From positions 744,001-808,000 of the forward strand of contig NZ_PPPD01000001.1 of NCBI RefSeq assembly GCF_002901445.1: a stretch of DNA of 64,000 bases. Reading direction: 5' to 3'. Shown in pieces: positions 61,420 through 64,000 of this stretch; positions within the stretch are counted from its first letter, which is position 1; every line of letters begins with the position of its first letter. The notes under the pieces were generated by a model. That model did not search any database. It saw nothing but the letters and a program-made list of their open reading frames with translations, and had not been told where the DNA came from. This stretch comes from Deinococcus koreensis. GTDB taxonomy: Bacteria > Deinococcota > Deinococci > Deinococcales > Deinococcaceae. Position numbers and translations under genes: made by a program.

Positions 61420-61998
61420 ATGCTGCCGCCGCTCGTGAAACAGGTGCTCGACAACTTCAACTTCGATGTCGATCCTGACCAGACCCCGGATAAAAACGCC
61501 GAGGAGGTGATCAAGAGCGCGGCGCTGCTCACCGGCGCGATCGCGGTCGAGCCCATTCCCTTCGCGGATCTGCTGCTCATCACCCCTGTCCAGGCCAAGA
61601 TGGTGCTGCACGTGGGCAAGATCTACGGTTTCGAGGTCACGCCCGAGCGCGCGCGCGAGATCGCGCAGGAGCTGGGCGTCACGGTGGCCTACGGACTGGC
61701 GGCGCGTCAGGTCATGCGCGGCCTGGCCAAGCTGGCGCTGCCCGTGATCGGCGGGATCATCACCGCGCCGGCCGTCTATGGCTGGACGTTCGCGCTGGGG
61801 CGGCTGGCGCAGAATTATTTCGAGCGCAAACGTCTGGGGCTGCCGGACTCACGCCGCGACCGGATCCAGGTCGTGCAGGAGGCCAAGCAGCAGGCCCGGC
61901 GGGTGCTGCCCGAGGCCCAGGACTTCAGCGATCTGGCCAGCGAACTGCGCCGCCGCGCCGAGAAGCGCCAGGGCGGCGGGCCCGACAGTCCCAACTGA
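61420..61998 (+). CDS. DUF697-type membrane protein
   Basis: 192 residues from the ATG at 61420; TACACT (61408-61413) lies six bases upstream (leaderless). The segment [38 protein letters not shown] (about 28-65) is the DUF697 pattern, followed by hydrophobic [23 protein letters not shown] (about 106-128). The C-terminal 50 residues are charged and helical. Relatives are often linked to small GTPases; none is adjacent here. Confidence 0.75.
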   Translation: MLPPLVKQVLDNFNFDVDPDQTPDKNAEEVIKSAALLTGAIAVEPIPFADLLLITPVQAKMVLHVGKIYGFEVTPERAREIAQELGVTVAYGLAARQVMRGLAKLALPVIGGIITAPAVYGWTFALGRLAQNYFERKRLGLPDSRRDRIQVVQEAKQQARRVLPEAQDFSDLASELRRRAEKRQGGGPDSPN

Positions 61999-62053
61999 GC
62001 CCCACCCTGACCGGGCCTGGGTGCACCTGAACCGGGGCACGGTGTCCGGACGC

Positions 62054-63118
62054 TCAGGCCACGCCGATCCGCTCCACGCGCTCGCCCAGGCCGGTCAGCA
62101 CCTCGTACTCGACGGTCTCGCCCCAGGCGGCGACCTCGGACACCGTGACCTGCCGGCCCCAGACTTCGATCCAGTCGCCGGTCTGCACCTCCAGGCCGGT
62201 CACGTCGACCATGAACTGATCCATGCAGATGCGGCCCACGACCGCGCGGCGCTCCTCCTGCACGAGCACCTGGGCCTTCCCGGTGGCGTTGCGGGGGTAC
62301 CCGTCGGCGTAGCCCAGGCCCACCGTGGCCAGCCGGGTGTCGCGGGGGGCCGTCCAGAGGCCGCCGTAGCTGACGGTCTCGCCCGCGCGGGCGGTGTGGA
62401 CATGGGTCACCCGGGCCTGCAGGGTCATCACCGGCCGCAGGGGCGCCACGCCCCGCAGATGCGCCGGCGCGAAGCCGTAGGAGGCCAGACCGGGCCGCGC
62501 CAGCGCCATGCCCGGAAGCTCGCCGAGGCTCAGGATGCCGCCCCCGTTCGAGGCGTGCGCCAGCACGGGCGGCAGCCTGTCCAGCACCCCCTGGAAGCGC
62601 CGGAACTGCTCGTGGGCGAAGCCCAGATCCGGCTCGTCGCTGGTGGCGAAGTGGGTGTAGACGCCTTCCAGCACGCCGCGCTCGTGCAGCCGCCGGCCGA
62701 TGGACACGGCCTCCTCGGGTCGCGCGCCCAGGCGGTTCATGCCGGTGTCCACCTTCAGGTGCGCGCGGGCGTGGGGCGGCAGGGCCTCGGCCTCGGCGAG
62801 TGACGCCACCGGCAGCCGCACGCCCAGATCCGCGAGCACGGGCACCTCGTCGGGAGTGGGCGGGGTGAGCAGCAGGATGGGTCGGCCCAGTTCCAGGGCC
62901 GCCAGGGCCTGCGCCTCCCGCGGCACTGCCACCGCGAAGCCCCACACCCCCGGATGCTCGGCCGCCAGGCGCGCCGTGACCTCCAGGCCGTGGCCGTAAG
63001 CGCCCGCCTTGACCGGCAGGATCAGCGGCGTCCCGCTGCGGGCCGACAGGGCGCTCAGGTTGCCGTGCAGGGCGGAGCGGGAGATCAGGGCGCGGGCGCG
63101 GGCACTCAGGGCAGCCAT
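62054..63118 (-). CDS. alr: Alanine racemase
   Basis: 354 residues from the ATG at 63118; TAGCAT lies seven bases upstream (leaderless). The PLP lysine is in [11 protein letters not shown] (about residue 35), where Gly replaces the usual Asp of [61 protein letters not shown] and [12 protein letters not shown] are typical of the family. It makes D-alanine for peptidoglycan. Confidence 0.93.
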   Translation of the reverse strand: MAALSARARALISRSALHGNLSALSARSGTPLILPVKAGAYGHGLEVTARLAAEHPGVWGFAVAVPREAQALAALELGRPILLLTPPTPDEVPVLADLGVRLPVASLAEAEALPPHARAHLKVDTGMNRLGARPEEAVSIGRRLHERGVLEGVYTHFATSDEPDLGFAHEQFRRFQGVLDRLPPVLAHASNGGGILSLGELPGMALARPGLASYGFAPAHLRGVAPLRPVMTLQARVTHVHTARAGETVSYGGLWTAPRDTRLATVGLGYADGYPRNATGKAQVLVQEERRAVVGRICMDQFMVDVTGLEVQTGDWIEVWGRQVTVSEVAAWGETVEYEVLTGLGERVERIGVA

Positions 63119-63214
63119 CAGCCCGATGCTAGTGCGAACGACCCGGCCGCGGGGTGACATGGTTCGACAGAGCCCAGGCGCCACGCACTGGGCCGTGTAT
63201 GCTTTCTCGCAGTC

Positions 63215-64000
63215 ATGCCAACCCCTTTGCACCGTGTCTCGTCCCTTCTGCTGGCGGCTGCCGGCACCGCCGCCCTGCTGGGAGGCGCGGCCCAGGCGCA
63301 GGTCAGCGGTGTGCTGCCGCTGGTCTCGGTGGGCCAGAAGTGGCCCCAGGCGCAGGAGAGCTACACCATCCGCGTTTTACCGCAGGACGCCGGCAAGCCG
63401 CTGAACCTGGAGGTCTACAGCCCGACCTTCAACCTCGCGGACTACGTGGACGGCCGGCGCAGCGCCGGCTACTTCGGCGACGAGCTGTACAAGAAGAACG
63501 AGGTGTTCGAGAGCACCTTCACGCTGAGCGGGCCGGGCGGCCCGGTGACCGAACGCCGCTACGGCATGAACCGGGAGCACACCTGGGACAGCCTCTTCGC
63601 GGGCGGCCTGAGCGCCGGCACCTATACCCTGAAGGTGGTCAGCTCCGGCGACGGCAAGAACTCCTTCGCGCTGCGGGTCGCCGCGCCGTTCGCCCTGGAG
63701 ACCAGCGATTTCAGTGTGAACGCCCGGAACAGCGAACAGAACGCCCTGCAGGTCGGCACCCTGAACGTCACGCCCGACTGGGTCGGCAGGGCGCTGGACA
63801 TCCAGAACTACGACATCGACGGCCCGCAGGAGGCCGAGACCTGGGTGGTGCAGCCCGGCGGGAAGCGCGTGAACCTGCAGGCCAGCGAGAACGGCAAGAC
63901 CGTCAGCGACCGCTTCGTGGTCACCCCCGATCAGGTGGGGGCGTGGCAGGTCTTCATCCGCGTGCTGCCCAGCACGAAGCAGTACTCCAACGCCATCCGC
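63215..64000 (+). CDS. Secreted protein (partial), unknown function
   Basis: 262 codons to the window edge. A signal peptide (MPTPLHRVSSLLLAAAGTAA ... GGAAQAQ) is clear. The mature part looks like beta-sandwich domains: QESYTIRVLPQDAGKPLNLEV, NREHTWDSLFAGGLSAGTYTLKVVSS and similar. No catalytic motif is visible. TATGCT (63198-63203) lies 11 bases before the ATG. Probably a large surface or envelope protein. Confidence 0.75.
   Translation, partial: MPTPLHRVSSLLLAAAGTAALLGGAAQAQVSGVLPLVSVGQKWPQAQESYTIRVLPQDAGKPLNLEVYSPTFNLADYVDGRRSAGYFGDELYKKNEVFESTFTLSGPGGPVTERRYGMNREHTWDSLFAGGLSAGTYTLKVVSSGDGKNSFALRVAAPFALETSDFSVNARNSEQNALQVGTLNVTPDWVGRALDIQNYDIDGPQEAETWVVQPGGKRVNLQASENGKTVSDRFVVTPDQVGAWQVFIRVLPSTKQYSNAIR

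Overview
The window is high-GC (by eye mostly 65-70%), densely coded bacterial DNA that reads as a Deinococcus chromosome. Supporting signs are an RDRM-type palindrome (the DdrO operator of Deinococcus) in front of gyrB, at least 18 genes whose -10 hexamer lies about 5-9 bases before the start codon (leaderless transcription, common in this genus), an Spo0M-like arrestin, polyphosphate glucokinase, an HspR-type repressor and a tandem ATP-cone kinase. No rRNA, tRNA or CRISPR array was seen.

Layout. 1-7000 (minus strand): the N-terminal part of an M1 aminopeptidase, a Nudix protein, an acyl-CoA thioesterase, rbfA, a LysM/phosphodiester-glycosidase wall protein, a four-helix membrane protein and a secreted VWA protein. 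7100-9350: gyrB with RDRM, promoter and terminator. 9357-13542: subtilisin-like protease behind a SARP/AAA/TPR regulator. 13736-22870: kynB, a 4HBT thioesterase, pterin dehydratase, mutS, a glycolate/D-lactate-type oxidase, a DUF1080 lipoprotein and mutL. 22923-37408: M20 amidohydrolase, an asparagine-synthetase-like protein without the glutaminase cysteine, secA, a futalosine-pathway-type deaminase, Spo0M, ppgK, a TetR regulator, a triple ATP-cone kinase that seems to start at AUC, ohr, pdxH and mutM/fpg. 37572-40440: an AT-rich membrane gene beside a nested insertion (an IS630-type element inside a decayed IS5-type element). 40513-49833: pcp, a compact seven-gene minus-strand operon (epimerase, VanZ, MoxR ATPase, a DUF58-transglutaminase fusion, three small genes), a thioesterase, DUF402, and a PadR regulator with its palindromic operator. 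49869-54838: purN, M20 dipeptidase, an inward-rectifier K+ channel, a gene with two fused HspR repressor domains, and a PPP-type phosphatase. 54979-57943: a TPR/SARP regulator divergent from two tiny peptide genes and an HD-GYP phosphodiesterase. 58034-64000: LysR, cysS with a cysteine leader-peptide attenuator, a probable small RNA under a Pho-box-like promoter, a DUF697 membrane protein, alr and a secreted protein that runs off the end.

The most interesting regulatory signals are: (1) a leader peptide with adjacent Cys codons, an antiterminator and an intrinsic terminator in front of cysS; (2) a roughly 73-nt small RNA candidate with an anti-Shine-Dalgarno-like C/U-rich segment, transcribed from a perfect TATAAT box preceded by two in-phase CTGTCA repeats; (3) a TPR/SARP regulator divergent from a 44-residue secreted peptide gene, resembling a peptide-signalling module; (4) the gyrB RDRM together with an unusual Ile in the conserved EGDSAGG motif of GyrB. 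All functional names rest on motifs read by eye; no database search was possible.
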